Positions 44,324 to 56,911 of a stretch of 64,000 nt of DNA are shown here, piece by piece. Within the stretch, counting starts at the first letter, position 1, and every line of letters starts with the position of its first letter. Source of the stretch: Falciphora oryzae (taxonomy: Eukaryota > Ascomycota > Sordariomycetes > Magnaporthales > Magnaporthaceae); assembly GCA_000733355.1 (NCBI GenBank), contig JNVV01000003.1, positions 935,654 through 999,653 of the forward strand, given 5' to 3'. The translations under genes and the position numbers were made by a program. Under the pieces are notes generated by a model. That model saw only the letters and a list, made by a program, of their open reading frames with translations. It searched no databases and had not been told where the DNA came from.

Positions 44324-46564
44324 GATGGTGGAGATTGGGGGACTGGTAGAGAAGATGGTATTTTAGAATGTGTTCGTAAGGTTCTGTCTTGGGGCTGGGG
44401 ATGCTGTGAGTGATGCTCTGAGCTGTGAGTTCGACAGAAAGAACGGAACGGAGGCAGGTATTTATACATGAATCGACAGGGTATCTCCAAGCTTGCCAGT
44501 CCAAGCCACGTTCCTTCTTTGCCATATTCTTGATTTGATTCAAAGAAGCATAGCAGCACGAGTCCTCCAAACACACCCCTTCTCCCTGGAGACATGGCAT
44601 GGACCTTCCTGTCTGGTTAAGCCGAGGCCGGGTGAAAGAAGACCACGGCACCCCGTGCACCTCGGAGTCTGTAAACTTGCGTATAGCATCATCGGCGGCC
44701 TATACGCAACCATGCTAGCGAATCAAGAGGCCGGCGGCCCACACACGACAGGTGTTGCCGCCCAAATAGGACTAGTCCCGCCCGCAGCCCGGCTTGCAGT
44801 CGGCTGAGTGAAGTGTCTCTTTCACCGCACGGTGTCGCTTTCTTCCCTGTCATACGTAAAGCGATGTGGGCATGGCCAATCAAGCGCGCCGGCGACGTGT
44901 GATGCAAGCCCAGGATCGGTCGTGCTCTCCTCTCCGGTCTCACGCCGATAGTGGGATATCCAGATTCAACATCCCGGTGCCGCCGTGGCGCTGGCCTGGT
45001 GCCCGGGGTGGCGTTGACCGGGTCCCCGGACTGGCTGGGGCAGGGAGCTGAAGCGGGGGTTGTGGCTGGCTGGACTTGGCCGCCCCGGTTGGCCCTCCCA
45101 GGCTTGGCAGGGCCGGCTCTAGCTGAAGATGTGATGGGCCGATTGTTGCGCCATCCTGGACGTGGCTGTACGACACACCCCCTTCGCTGCCGTGTCGCGG
45201 CAGCTCTGGCGGCGCACAGCCATGATGCATCTAGGGAACCATTTTGTCAAGTCTTGGACCTCGGGAGCTCACAGCGACCTTGTCCAAATTCGATACTTGG
45301 TATGTAGCGTCTCTAGCTGAACCTGTTTGGAGATGCTGGATCTGCGGAGGATTTGCGTATGTGAACGGCAGCTATGCTCTCTTCCGCAAGACACATACCC
45401 GCATTAGCATGTTTATTGGTTTTCATCACCAGCTACGGGCCGAAAAGCGCGTCCAAGAAGGAGGCTGATGGAGTATGACATGGCCGCCGAAATGGGTCAC
45501 ATTCGGGGCGTCTTCGAGGTTGTGTAAAGCTGGGCACGCCGGCCGATCTGCCCTCTCATGACCATGGCTGGCTCAGACGCCGGACGCCGAAGCTCGTGTC
45601 CCTAAAGGGAGGCATTCGCGTTCGTCGCCTGGTGAGGGGTAGCCCCCCGCTTTAGGAACAGGCGAAGTCGTGTTTTCGCCTGTTTGACCGTTATGCGCTG
45701 TTGCCATGCGGCGACTGTATGATACGATGACCCTAGCTACATTCCTCAGTGACACAACGCCAAGAGCATTTCGAGTTGATAGTAACTCGGATATACAGGG
45801 AAGAAGCAAACAGCATGGGCCTCTGGGGACAGCATTAGAGAAGATATCGGTTCTGATTGGACCCTCACTGGGACATCGGGTGCTACCGTAGCACACTACG
45901 GGGCTAACAACTGAACCCCGAAAACACAATGCCCTGGGAGAATGGATGCTGTGATGGATATGGGGGCGGGTGTGGGGGACGGCATCAATGCAGCGGGAAC
46001 TAAGACTCGGTGCCGGTACCCAAGGCAGCTCATAAAAAGGGGCCAAGGTAGATCTAGGTGCGCTGTCAAGACTTGATGGTCATAAGTAGGCAATACTAAC
46101 ATGAAGTAGGCAGTGATAGACCGGGAATACCCGCGATGCTCGGGATTGACCAATGGAGTTGGGTGAACAAGCAGATCGCGCTAACCGCCGGATCAGACCA
46201 GCAAACGCTAAACTAGCGGCCGACGGCGAAGCACGGGCATAATGCAACACTGGTCGCACCGCAGTGGGCTTGTGATTCAGGGCTGCGACGACGGCACTGC
46301 CGGATGTCGGCCAGCCTGCCGCGATGGTCGGATGGATTCGAGCGAGATGCGGGGAAATGCTACGGAAATCTTGTCTTTGCGGGACAGTGCCGCCGGACAC
46401 TGGCAGCAGAAAACCGTGCCGCAGTAATTGACGAGAACTCCTCGCCCGAAGGGGTCAAGCACGCCAAGTTCGCCGCCGTCGCTTCTGCAGATCACTAATC
46501 GTTGCAAAAGGGAGGACCTAGACCAAACGCCAGAAAGAGTAACCCGAGACACAAAAGACGCAAC
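44324..46564. other. Intergenic, 2.2 kb
   Basis: Between the divergent lectin and amidohydrolase genes. It contains the lectin TATA box; otherwise no conserved exon or repeat was recognised. Confidence 0.5.
44459..44467 (-). promoter_or_regulatory. TATA box of the lectin gene
   Basis: GTATAAATA on the minus strand, 136 bases upstream of the start codon. A strong consensus TATA suggests inducible or high-level expression, as for many fungal lectins. Confidence 0.6.
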
Positions 46565-47843
46565 ATGCACGGCAAGATCGCCCTCGAGGAGGCTTGGGCC
46601 GTCGAGGAGAACTTCGAGGCCTATGATGTGTCCAAGCTGGCGCCCAAGGGCGTCATCGGTGGCGATCTCGTGGCCAACCTGCTCGACGTGCACGGCGAGC
46701 GGCTAAGGCAGATGGACGAAAACGGGATCGACCTGATGGTGCTCTCGCTCTCGTCGCCGGGCACCCAGGGCGTGGGCGACCCAGTCAAGGCGGCGGCGCT
46801 GGCGACCCTGGCCAACGACAGGCTCGAGGCCGAGGTCGGACGCAGCCCGCGCCGCTTCGCGGGGCTGGCGTCTGTCAGCATGCACGACCCGGCGCAGGCG
46901 GCTGGCGAGCTGCGGCGCTGCTTCGTCGTCGAGGAAGGGAGGGCGCCCAAAGGCTTCGTGGGCGTCATACTCAACGACTACCAGACGGGCCCCGCCGAGG
47001 ACCGGAACCAGATGATCTTCTTTGACGGGCCAGAGTACGACGTCTTCTGGGCTGCGGCCGAGGAGCTCGACGTGCCGGTTTATCTGCACCCGCGCGAGGC
47101 GACGCCACTCATTACGGACCAGATGTGGAAGGGCAGGCCTTGGCTGGCGTTCTCGGCCCTGGGGTATGCCCATAGGGTGGGAATGCACCTTCTTGGAATC
47201 GTGACTAACGGGGTGCTGGATCGGTTCCCGCGCCTCAAGATAGTCATCGGCCACATGGGGGAGCACATGTAAGTTGCCATTTCCCCTCGCTCGTCCGGCC
47301 AAAGGACCGGGCTACAAAGGACGGGCCGGGCAAAAACCTCCAAGCGGCTAACGCGGGGCGCACCACCCCTCAAGCCCATATGACCTCTACCGGATCGACC
47401 ACAAGCTCAACCGGGCGCGGTTCCCGCAGATGCCCATGGCCAGGGACAAGCTGGTGCGCGACTACTTTGGGACCCAGCTCTTCATCACGACCTCGGGCCA
47501 CTTCTCGACGCCGGCGCTGGCGTGCGCGATGCAAGAGGTGGGCGCGAGGGCCATCATGTTCGCGGTCGACTACCCCTTCGAGAGCATCCCGAACGGGTGC
47601 GTCTGGTTCGACGAGCACGTCGCGCGCGCCGTCAACGCGGGCGACCTCGTCGACATGGGACGGAACAACGCGCTCAGGGTGTTCTCGCGACTCGCCGCGT
47701 CGGGCGGGCCTCACGGTGCCAAGCCCATGAGCCCCCGGGAGTGCCGCGTCGGCGGGCTCGGGCTGCGCGACGGGGACGAGGGCGAAGTCGAGTACGGGCT
47801 GTACAACAGGAGTTGGAGCAAGCGGCTGGAGATGAAGGAGTGA
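46565..47843 (+). CDS. Amidohydrolase-2 family decarboxylase, 2,3-dihydroxybenzoate decarboxylase-like
   Basis: Exons 46565-47268 and 47375-47843 give 390 residues. The intron (GTAAGT donor, GGCTAACG branch) restores HMGEHIPYDLYRI. The N-terminus MHGKIALEEAW carries Glu8, the metal-binding Glu that replaces the HxH of hydrolytic relatives. Other ligands and catalytic residues are His175 (YLHPRE), His230 (IGHMGEH) and Asp300 (AVDYPFE). SMHDP, TTSGHFSTPAL and DYPFES are family motifs. The group decarboxylates o-hydroxybenzoates (2,3-dihydroxybenzoate, gamma-resorcylate, salicylate) without cofactor other than a divalent metal. The protein is about 45 residues longer than typical members, with a charged tail ending YNRSWSKRLEMKE. 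Which hydroxybenzoate it uses is not readable here. Confidence 0.88.
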
Positions 47844-50471
47844 CTGCGGCGAGTTTGTCTCGAAACTCGGGCGCTTGCTTTTCCGTTTTGTGCGAAGCCG
47901 TTGGCCGCCGTCGATGGGCAAAATTCCAAACCCACATGTCGGACCGACGAATATTGAGACAATGTCAGGCTTGAGGTGAGGCTCTTTTTGACAGTGCCAT
48001 AAAAAGGAAATTTCCGGCTTGGGGGTGGACGAGCGGACCCAGCAGCAAAAGTTAAGTTTCTCACGGACAAAATTCGAGGTCAAATCCATCGGTGCTCATT
48101 GAGAAGACCTTGGCGTTCAATCTGTGGTGGTATCCATCATGCAATGTTGAAATGCTGGGCCCCGCAGGGCCCACATGAAGTTTTCCATCCACCAACATTG
48201 ATGTCGACAATGGAGTCCGCTGCGGGAGGGACTGGAGGCTCGGAGTACGCCCAGGGGACCAATGTTTATCGTGTGGGTTTACATGCATTTGCTATGAATC
48301 TGAGCGACTGGCTGGACCCTTCTGGCGACGGGGAAGGCGGGCGGGAGCGACGACAGCCCGAGATATCCACAGGGGGCGAGTCCCTGAAGTTCCAGCCTGG
48401 ACCTCGCCGCGTCCAATAAAACCTTCTGTAAGCGGGCTTGTGGGTAACCCGTCTGGCCACAAACGCCAGAAAAGGCATTGCACCGGCGCATGGAAGGATG
48501 GAGAGCACAAATTGGATGGTACGAGAACCTCTTGGCGGCTGAACGGTCCCCGTCAGGAGCTGCCTGTGCACAGGTGCAGAAGAAAGTCTTGAGGCAAGGC
48601 CACCCATCACCTGTCGCTTGTGATGATGTTGGGCCAATTAAACTGGGGGAGGCAGGGCTCGCCGTCCCCGGATGATTACGCCGCACTCGCTAAGAGTGAG
48701 AAAAACAAAAAAGAAGCAACCGGGCAAAGGATGAAAATCGGAAGACCGGCCGTTATTCGGCCGACGGGTTGATAACCTGCTGGGTATTTTGTGCCCACGT
48801 ATGATAATGACAGCTGGAAATCTGAGCTTTGACAGCAGAACCCGGAAAGGAGCAGACGCTGTTAGCGAGCGCTTCCACTGATGGACGCGGGCTGCTGGGA
48901 CGGATCGATGGGTTGTTGATGGTGTGCTGCCTGCACCAAAACTCTGACCTGATCGGATCCGAATTTCGAAGCGGGCTCGCTACGTGTTGCTGGCCCTGGG
49001 GAACACGTTTCTTCTGGCTGCCCTACAATTATTGATGGATGGCAACGGGCGCGCATATTGGTATGTGCGGCGGATGCGATGCGACGCGCCCAATGGCGGT
49101 GGGCGAATCCTCCAACCACACCACCTCGACCAATGGTTGGTGGCTTGCGACTGCACCTTCAGCCCGATCGATTTGCACCGGCCCACTCCACACGCACTTG
49201 ACGCCTCTCCCACCTCAAATCCCACGCGGCTCGCGACAGCTGGCCCTGCCCTGGGGAGGGATGTGTGGGTTTCTGGGGGCCCATGTCGGCGCTACTCAGG
49301 GGCATGCTGCAACCTCTGCGTCCTTCTCGCCTCCTCACTCGCAGGAGCCTGCGATGCCAAGAAGGCCGCCCTCTCGCGCCGTTTTTTTCGCTCCGACGAG
49401 CCGCCGCTTTGTTCGCTCACGCCAGGGGCAACCTTCACCAACGCGTCTTGGCGAGCCCCTCTCCTTTGTGAGCAAGAGGAGAAAAAAGAAATTTGCGCGC
49501 TTTAGAGCTGCCCCTTGTTGGTTACACGGCTGCGATGGCCGGTTCTGGTAAGTCGACCGCCCATTCTGGACGTGCTTCTTCGGCCTGCTGGTCTTGCCTC
49601 TTTGTGCCAAAAATATCGCACTAACGCTGTGCTGAGTGAGTACGCAGTGGGTGTTGTCGGTTCGTTTTGCTGGACGAGGAGAGCCTCGTATCTCTCGTGT
49701 CTCCTTGGGCCTTCACGGGAGTAAATACGCACGAGGGAAAATTGCTAGTGTCGGGTCCCGCTAGCGTTAATACGGCTGCTCAAGGCTGAGGGAGGCATCG
49801 TGATGCTGACCTCCCTCGCAAAGGTCACACACGCCATCTGGCCTTTGAGGGCCAGCACAAGCCCTTTCGACGAAGAGGGCGAGCTGGAGGGCCCAGCCAC
49901 AGGCACAGACAAAGAAAAGGAGAAAGAAGAACAATGCTGCTCTTGCCCAGACACCTCCCGGCGCCGCCACTACCACGGCGAATCTCGCTTCAGTCCCAAT
50001 ACTGTGGCAAGCGTCGGGGTCGAAGGGTACACAACGGCCAGACAAACAGAAAGAAGCATGACATCGACGGCGGGGCGTCAGTGCGCTGCCGGCGTTCGGC
50101 TCGGCAGGAGACGACCGCACAAATATGACCCCGGACAGCCAGGCGACCCAGCCAGCCTCGGGGCCAGGGGGAAGGGAGGAGAGCGTGAGTGGGCACGGGG
50201 GTGGCAGCCAACGCACAGGAGTCACATCCCCTCCTCCCCCTCCGTTACCCCTGGTAATATCCCCATTGTGCGTGGTACCTGCATGGTGTGGCATCCAACC
50301 TATACCTATAAGTCGAGGGCCTCGCCCGTTGTTTGTCTTCACTCTCTCTCCTTTCTTTCCCTCACCCGCAACCCGACCTTTGTCTCTCGCTATACAGCAT
50401 CCAGATCAATTTTTGATCAGTCCTTCGTTTAATCCCGTATTCCCGCCCGCTTCGCGGTGTTCCATACCATA
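47844..50471. other. Intergenic, 2.6 kb
   Basis: Between two plus-strand genes. It is presumably a long promoter for the deacetylase gene plus unresolved sequence. A TATA-like box is near its right end. Long frames at 49.0-50.4 kb overlap on both strands and lack domain content. Confidence 0.5.
50306..50312 (+). promoter_or_regulatory. TATA-like element of the polysaccharide deacetylase gene
   Basis: CTATAAG lies about 160 bases upstream of the start codon and is followed by a long C/T-rich leader (CTCTCTCC, CTTTCTTTCCC), the usual layout of highly expressed fungal genes. Confidence 0.45.
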
Positions 50472-51824
50472 ATGTCTCTCAAGACCGCTTCCCTTCTCAC
50501 CTTTGCGGCCCTCGCGCCGCTGGCCGTGGCCGTCCCCACCTCCTCCGTCCTGGAGGCCAGGGACATGCCCAGGCCGCGCTTCGGCAGCGTGCCCTACGGC
50601 ACCCGCCTCGGCCTTGGTGTCTCGCCCTGCACCACGCCGGGCAAGATCGCCCTGACCTTCGACGACGGCCCGAGCCACCTGACCAAGACCATCGTCGACA
50701 CCCTGCAGACTGAGGGCGTCAAGGCCACCTTCTTCATCGTTGGCCAGAACGGCGACTTCGCCGGCCTGACCCGCCCGGAGTACCACGACCTCGTCAAGTT
50801 TATGCACAAGGAGGGTCATCAGCTGGCTTCGCACACCTTCACCCACCCCGACCTCTCCACCATCAGCCGCGCCGAGATTACCGAGCAGATGGTCAAGAAT
50901 GAGGCCGTCTTCGCCGACGTGCTCGGCTTTGTTCCGACCTACTTCCGTCCCCCTTACACTAGCTGCGACGAGCAGTGCTACTCGGTCCTGAACGAGCTGG
51001 CCTACCACGTTGTCGATTACAACCTGGACACTCTCGACTGGGACGTGAAGACCGACTCGGACGTCGTCTTCACCCAGGCCATGTCGTCGGCCAGCCCTGC
51101 GTCCAACTCGTACATCTCGCTGTCGCACGACGTCCAGAAGTTCACTGCCAACGGCTTCGTCAAGCGCATGATCGACCAGGCCCGCGCCAAGGGCCTCCAG
51201 TTCGTTACCGTTGGCGAGTGCTTGGGCGACCCGGCCGCCAACTGGTACCGTGACCCCGTTACCGGCGAGCCCTTTGGCAGCGTCAAGCCCCCGGTGTCCT
51301 CGTCTTCCTCCTCGGCGTCGACTGGTGGCCCCACCGGCTCTCCCACCGGCTCCGGCTCTGGCTCCGGCTCGACGACGACTTCTCTGCCCACTGTGACCCC
51401 GACTCCCAGCATCAAGCCTCCCCACTACGGCAACGGCACCGTCGTGACTGCCGCCCACACCTCGTACACAACCTACTGCCCGCCCGTGAACCCTCCCAGC
51501 GGCTTCGTGCCCCTGCCCCCTGCGCCCACCGGCACCACCAAGCACGAGATCCCCGGCCCCAAGACCATCATCGAGCCGGTCTGCCCGGGCTGCCCCAAGC
51601 CCACCAAGTCTGCTCCCTTCCCCACCGGCGGCAAGCCCACCGGCGGCGCCCCCCACGGCACCGGCGCTGTCAAGCCTCCCACGGGCACCGGCGCCATCGT
51701 CAAGCCCCCCACCGACACCGGCGCCCCCAAGCCTCCCCCGGTCACCGCCGGCGCCGGCCGCATCGCCGTCGCCAACGTCGCGGCTGCGTCGCTCTTCGCG
51801 GCCGTCGCCTGGATGGCCCTGTAA
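50472..51824 (+). CDS. GPI-anchored chitin deacetylase / polysaccharide deacetylase (CE4)
   Basis: Single exon, 450 residues. A signal peptide (residues 1-21, ending AVAVP) precedes a NodB homology domain of about 220 residues: motif 1 TFDDGP (D64, D65), motif 2 HTFTH (H121, H125), motif 3 RPPY (159-162), then LDTLDWDV and ISLSHDV. D65 with the two histidines would bind the catalytic metal. After residue 275 the protein becomes a Ser/Thr/Gly/Pro-rich stalk with KPPTGTG-type repeats and ends in a hydrophobic segment (VANVAAASLFAAVAWMAL) typical of a GPI-attachment signal. It would deacetylate chitin at the cell wall or plasma membrane, giving chitosan, which can reduce detection by plant hosts. 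Codons are strongly C-biased, which suggests high expression. Confidence 0.93.
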   Translation: MSLKTASLLTFAALAPLAVAVPTSSVLEARDMPRPRFGSVPYGTRLGLGVSPCTTPGKIALTFDDGPSHLTKTIVDTLQTEGVKATFFIVGQNGDFAGLTRPEYHDLVKFMHKEGHQLASHTFTHPDLSTISRAEITEQMVKNEAVFADVLGFVPTYFRPPYTSCDEQCYSVLNELAYHVVDYNLDTLDWDVKTDSDVVFTQAMSSASPASNSYISLSHDVQKFTANGFVKRMIDQARAKGLQFVTVGECLGDPAANWYRDPVTGEPFGSVKPPVSSSSSSASTGGPTGSPTGSGSGSGSTTTSLPTVTPTPSIKPPHYGNGTVVTAAHTSYTTYCPPVNPPSGFVPLPPAPTGTTKHEIPGPKTIIEPVCPGCPKPTKSAPFPTGGKPTGGAPHGTGAVKPPTGTGAIVKPPTDTGAPKPPPVTAGAGRIAVANVAAASLFAAVAWMAL

Positions 51825-54317
51825 ACGGTGACAGCGGGAGTCTTCTCTTTTGTGACTGGAAATGTGACAGAAGCTACTCATCCCATGTTTTGAGCATCCT
51901 GGGCTCTTTCTTTCCAGCTCGGTTATGATCTTTTGGATACCCGAACATAGATGACAATACCCCTAATTCCATTTTCTATCTTGATTATCGTGACCACGTT
52001 GGTTTTGTTCTCTCATGTCCTGCCTTGAATTCGTGGTCCAGCCTCGTTCGCCCTTGACGGATTGTGGCGTAGGCGTCTGTTTCACACACGCTCGGTCCCG
52101 TTGTCTCGTTATTGCTCCTTGCAGAGCGCACTCGGACTTCCTTCCTGACCTCATCCCTCTGTCGTGGAACCACCCTTCTCCCTTGGCATCGCGACCATGG
52201 CCTCGCACGCATGAGCGGGGGGCGGGTCGTGGTTGGCGCGCAACGCACCCCGGAAATTGTGCAGGGCAAAGCTGATGCAAATGACGAGAGGACCATGCGT
52301 CAACACCAAGCCTCCGGCTGACCGGAAGAGGACTTGGCCCCTTCCATTCCTTTGCTTAGTTTAATTTTGTGCCCGCTTTCTTTCCTTTCTTTTTCTTTTC
52401 AATGTTTTGCGCCACCTACCTGTCGTGCATTAGGCACCGCTCTCCGTCCCACGAGGTCTTATTAGAGCGTTTGACGGGCTAGCGCGGCTTTTGGAGGGAG
52501 GAGGGGACGCCTCCAGAGCGCCACATCGGTGCACAGATGTGTTCGCAACGCAACAAGCGCCCGTGTTTCCGGGAGAAAACGCCCGCAGGCAGTTCCAGAG
52601 GGCTTCTTCGTCCCACGTGACCGTCCCGAACCAACCGACGGTGCAATCTGGATATTATTATCCAAGATTTGACGGACAATTTTTTTTTTCCCTTGTCGGC
52701 TGTACCTTGATCGCGGCAGCCAGCCCCATGTGATGGATGGACGCGAAAAAAGGGATCTTGGTCGGTTGGCCTATCCGACGTCGCTTCGTGGATCCCGGTA
52801 AGCACATGCTGTTTCGTCTTTTTTTTTTGTTCTTTCGTTCCCCTGTTGCTGCCCGCGGCCTGGGCCTGGATTTACCATTTAATTACCGACGACTTTTACC
52901 GGAGTCACCAACATCCATCGACCCCGCCCACACTCTCCCCATGCTGCTCTCTCGGGTCGCGGCAGTTACTACCAGGGTTCTGTTTTGAGGCAGGCCATCA
53001 CCACTCTCAGATATTCCGTCCTCTTCATTCTTTGTACGTTCAGGGATTCACAACAAATAGACGTATTTTTTTTTTTAGCCGGTCGCGAGCTTTCTGTCGG
53101 AGTCGTTCTTGCTACAGTTCAGCCAAGCATGCATGCAACCTAAAAATACCGGTCGGACGTTTCCCGAGATCAACCAACTGCTCGCTCACACTCGATTGCA
53201 GATCTTCCCAAGGCGTGATCGACATTAGACTGCGCGACTGCCGATCGAGCCATGGCACTGGCCATCTTGGGCACTGGGAGAGGACCTGGAGACATCAACC
53301 GAAGAAACTATTCTAGTCTCCCCGCCGCCCCATTATATGCTTACAGGCAAGAAAACAAGTGGAACATCCGGCTACAAACATGGCAGACCCTCCACGCCCG
53401 AAAGTTTCGCTCCCAAACGCCTGAAACGCCATCCCGCCTGTCGTGAGCTTGGGACGAGAAAGCGCCACGGCCTTCCGCTCGATCTCGCTTTTGGCGTGCA
53501 TTCATTCCTGGGCTTGCGTCTGACACTTTGTTTTTCCGGGCCATGCCGCAAACGTTTTAACCTCCGCTGTAAACAGTAATGGGCTCGTTTATTCTGGGGG
53601 CCCGCCTGTCGATCGCTAGCGCGGAGACCACATCAACACTCTCCTTCTAGTATGCGGTCACTGGGCTCAACAGCCTCACAATCACAGGCTGTATGGTGCT
53701 TCAGGATCGCCTTCCTTTAGAGTCATCTCTGGGACGAAACCAGATCACGGTATCGCTGCCGTCCCCACTCATCGCCCTTCCGGCAAAGCTGTGCCCTGGA
53801 GACCGGCAGCTCCTGTGAGCATGTCTGCGAGCTGGGTTTTAGCAGACGTCCCAAGTCGGCTCTTGGCTCAATGCTGCGGAGGCAAGGAGCCAGCATGTCC
53901 CCAGAATCGATCAGCAAGTGTGCTGCTGCACGCGCTTCCGAAAATGGATAATCATCAGCATGCCGTGAAGCTTCGCAAATGCGGATGCCCTAGCTTCCGA
54001 TGCAGGTCGCCCAAGCTAAAATATCCCTTTGTTGATCTCGCGCTGAGGCGACCTTGGCACAAGTGGCAGCGCAAGAAACGAGGTAAAATTTTACATGGCT
54101 TTTGCTCCCACCATGCTTCGACAAAATTCCCCCGACCAAACGACGGCCTGCCTTCTAGTGCGTGATAGGTGTAGTACACAAACGCAATATCTTTGTCTGG
54201 ACATGGAAGAGCAACCGGGGGAGAAAACAAGCAACAAAAAAATAAGCATACCATCTTGACGGCTTTTACAAATGGTGGTGGTACAGTCGGTGGGGATACA
54301 AAGATCCTTCTGATCCT
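51825..54317. other. Intergenic, 2.5 kb, convergent
   Basis: 3' flanks of the deacetylase and DUF3112 genes and spacer between them. Contains several T runs (52681, 52820, 53068). No coding exon or structural RNA recognised. Confidence 0.5.
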
Positions 54318-56911
54318 TCAGCGGCGTGCTCCCCCACTACCCCTATCTCTATCCTGGTAGAGCACCGGGATAGTGTCGTCTTCAGCCCGCCTCTTGTCGG
54401 TGTAGTAGCTGTCGTCCTCATCAAAAGTGACGTAAGACGCTCGCCGCGGCGTAGACGCATGCCTGGCCCTCGCCGACGAGCTGGACTCGCCCGCTGGGTT
54501 GGCCGCGGCGGCAGCGGCAGCCGCTCTGAGGATCCGCGGTCTGATGGCCGCCAGCACCGACGTCCGACGGGGCACGGGAGTGGCGCGGGGAGGCAGGTTC
54601 AGATACGCATCATACCCGGCGGGCCCTGCCACCATGCCGTCCTCGTCCTCGTCCGCCCACATGTCCGCGTCGGGTCTCGCACGCATGCGGGCCCTCGCTC
54701 GCGGCGGCGGCACTGGCGGCGGCGGCGCGGGGACGCTGTGCATGCCGATCGTGAGCAGGCTGTCGGCGTCGTCGTCCGAGTCCGGGTCCAGGTAGGCGGC
54801 CCCTTTCTCGCTGAACTCCTGCGTCGTGGCGACGGCCTCGCGGCGCGTGCCGCCAATGCTGCCGCCGCTGCCCTGGGACTCGCCCGGCACTGCCGGCACC
54901 GCCGACTTCCCAGACTCTTCCTGCCCGCTGTTGCTCTTGCCGCCGCCGCCGGGCCTGTCGGCGTACAGCACGGCGTAGACGACGTCCTTGTCCGGGGTGG
55001 GGCGCAGGGTGCTGCGGCGGCCCCTGCGGACGATCTCGTAGGGCACGCCGAGGCCGTGCAGCGTGCCCTCGACGTCGCCGCGCGTCACCACGGGCCGCCT
55101 GCCGCTGTCGGCGGCGGCGTTGCGGCCCGAGTAGTCGCCGGGCCGCGAGCTGCCGTCGGGCACGTGGAAGAGCAGGTCGATGCGGGTCGCGGCGTACAGC
55201 ACAATGACCAGGATCTCGAGCATGAACTGCGTCGTGTAGAAGGTAGCCTTGCTGAAGAGCGGGCTCATCAGGAACGGCGGCTCCGGGTTGACATTCACGG
55301 CGAGCCGGACGGCGGCGCCGGGGATGAGCAGGAGCCCGCCGATCATGACGACGCTCTTCTTCAGGCGCCAGTCGCCCGTGCCGAAGGGCTCGGGCAGCGG
55401 GCCCGGGACGCCGTCGGCGACGCCCAGCATGACGGTGGGCACGGTGCCCAGGAAGACGACCCAGGACGCGCCGGCCTTGAGCAGGTTCTGGAAGGTCCTG
55501 AGGCGGTACGAGTCGCCGACGCTGAAGAAGAAGGCGATGATGCTGCCGATCTGCTCGAGGATCACGAGCGGCACCGAGATGGCGAGCGCGTTGGTGAAGA
55601 TGCTGAAGTCCCTGCGCCAGCCGAAGCGCGGGTGGAGGGAGCGCACGATGCGCTGGGCAAAGATGATGTTTACTGCAAAGGCTGCTGCGGCGCTGTTTTT
55701 TTGTTTGGGCACGTTGCTGCTGTCAGCTATAGTTTTCCCTTTTGTGGGGATACTTTTCACGAGACAACTTACCCGCCGTTCTGCAAAATGACCGTGGTCA
55801 GAATGATGCCCCTGAGCGGCGCAAACACCCACGCGATGCGGAAGGCGCAGGTGGCGACGCGGATCATGGAGAAGTTGAACATGAGGTCGGAGAGCAGGAA
55901 CTTGTGGCCGCGGCGCGAGTTGGCGCGGTAGATGGAGATGTGAGTGATGGCGCCCGCGAGGAACAGCAGGAGGAAGACGGCGGTTACGGGCAGGTCGACG
56001 CCGCGGTCCGGGCTGCCGCCCAGGAACGCGCCGTTGGCCGGGTCGAAGCCCTTGGCCTCCAGCCCGACGGGGCCGCGGGGACCGCCGCCTCCGCCTCCTC
56101 CTCCTCCCGTCGGCGGCGCGGCGTCCCCCAGAGCAGGCACCATCGAGCTGCTGCCGTTGCCGCCGGTCGTGGGTGCGGACGGGCTGGTGTCAGGCTCGGG
56201 GGTGGCGAGGCCTGGCTGTGCCCCCGGAGAGTTAGGACCATTTACAGGTGGAGGCGCAATGGGTGCTGGGCCACTCGTAGCTGGCAGTCTGAGAGTTACC
56301 TGAGACATGGGTGGCGGGGTAGCAGGCGGTGGAATCGTCAATATCGGGCTCGTGGGTCGCTTGGGGGAGGATAGTTCTGACGACGGACTGGTCGAGGAAG
56401 GTGGAGGCGTCGGCACGGCCGCCCCCGATGTAGACGAAGGAACTGCAGGCGGCGAAGAAATAGATGCCGAGGAGGGAATATGAGGCGGCAGAGGAATAGG
56501 AGGCGACGGAGTAGAAATCGATGAGGGAGCAGAAGTCAACGGAGGAATCGCAGCCGTTGTTGTGGGGGACGGGGCTACTGGGAGAGGGGCCGGCGTTGTC
56601 GAGGTTGTTGATGCTGGAGGAGCCACAGGTATTGGGGCCTGGCTGGTGAGCGGCAGGCTCGGCGTCGGCGTGGCCACGGACGAGCCCGTACTGGTGGACT
56701 TTGCGACCGGTAGGAGGCCAATCTGCTGCCCAACCCTTGTGGCCTCGCTGACGAATATGGAGGCCAGGGCGGCGAGAGGGTCGGCCAGGCCATCGGCTCG
56801 TATAATGGGGTTGGCCACCGCTGGTCTCGAGGATTGCAGGAGTAGCAGCAGCACCAGCAACCCTAACGGGGCCCGAGTATTTCCCCCCCTCAAGGACCCC
56901 GGCGTCACCAT
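54318..56911 (-). CDS. DUF3112-type seven-helix membrane protein with long PST-rich ectodomain
   Basis: Exons 56911-55773 and 55692-54318 give about 837 residues. A signal peptide (about residues 1-34) is followed by some 230 residues very rich in Pro, Ser, Thr and Ala, probably O-glycosylated, and a Gly-rich stretch. From about residue 310 there are about seven membrane segments: PVTAVFLLLFLAGAI; RGHKFLLSDLMFNFSMIRV; AWVFAPLRGIILTTVIL; AVNIIFAQRIVRSLHPRFGW; then three more to about residue 590. HPRFGW and DLMFNFSMIR are DUF3112 markers. The cytoplasmic tail (about 250 residues) is disordered and acidic. The 80-base intron gives the expected QNGGAAAAFAVNI join. Function is unknown; a wall-sensing or receptor-like role is only an inference from topology. 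Confidence 0.8.

Noticed and set aside
50406..51881. 491-codon frame antisense to the polysaccharide deacetylase
   Set aside because: Gly/Ala/Arg/Asp-rich shadow caused by strong C bias at third positions of the sense gene.
54459..55931. 490-codon frame antisense to the DUF3112 gene
   Set aside because: Mirror of the GC-rich sense codons with no family-like content; the sense strand has signal peptide, membrane segments and a matching intron.
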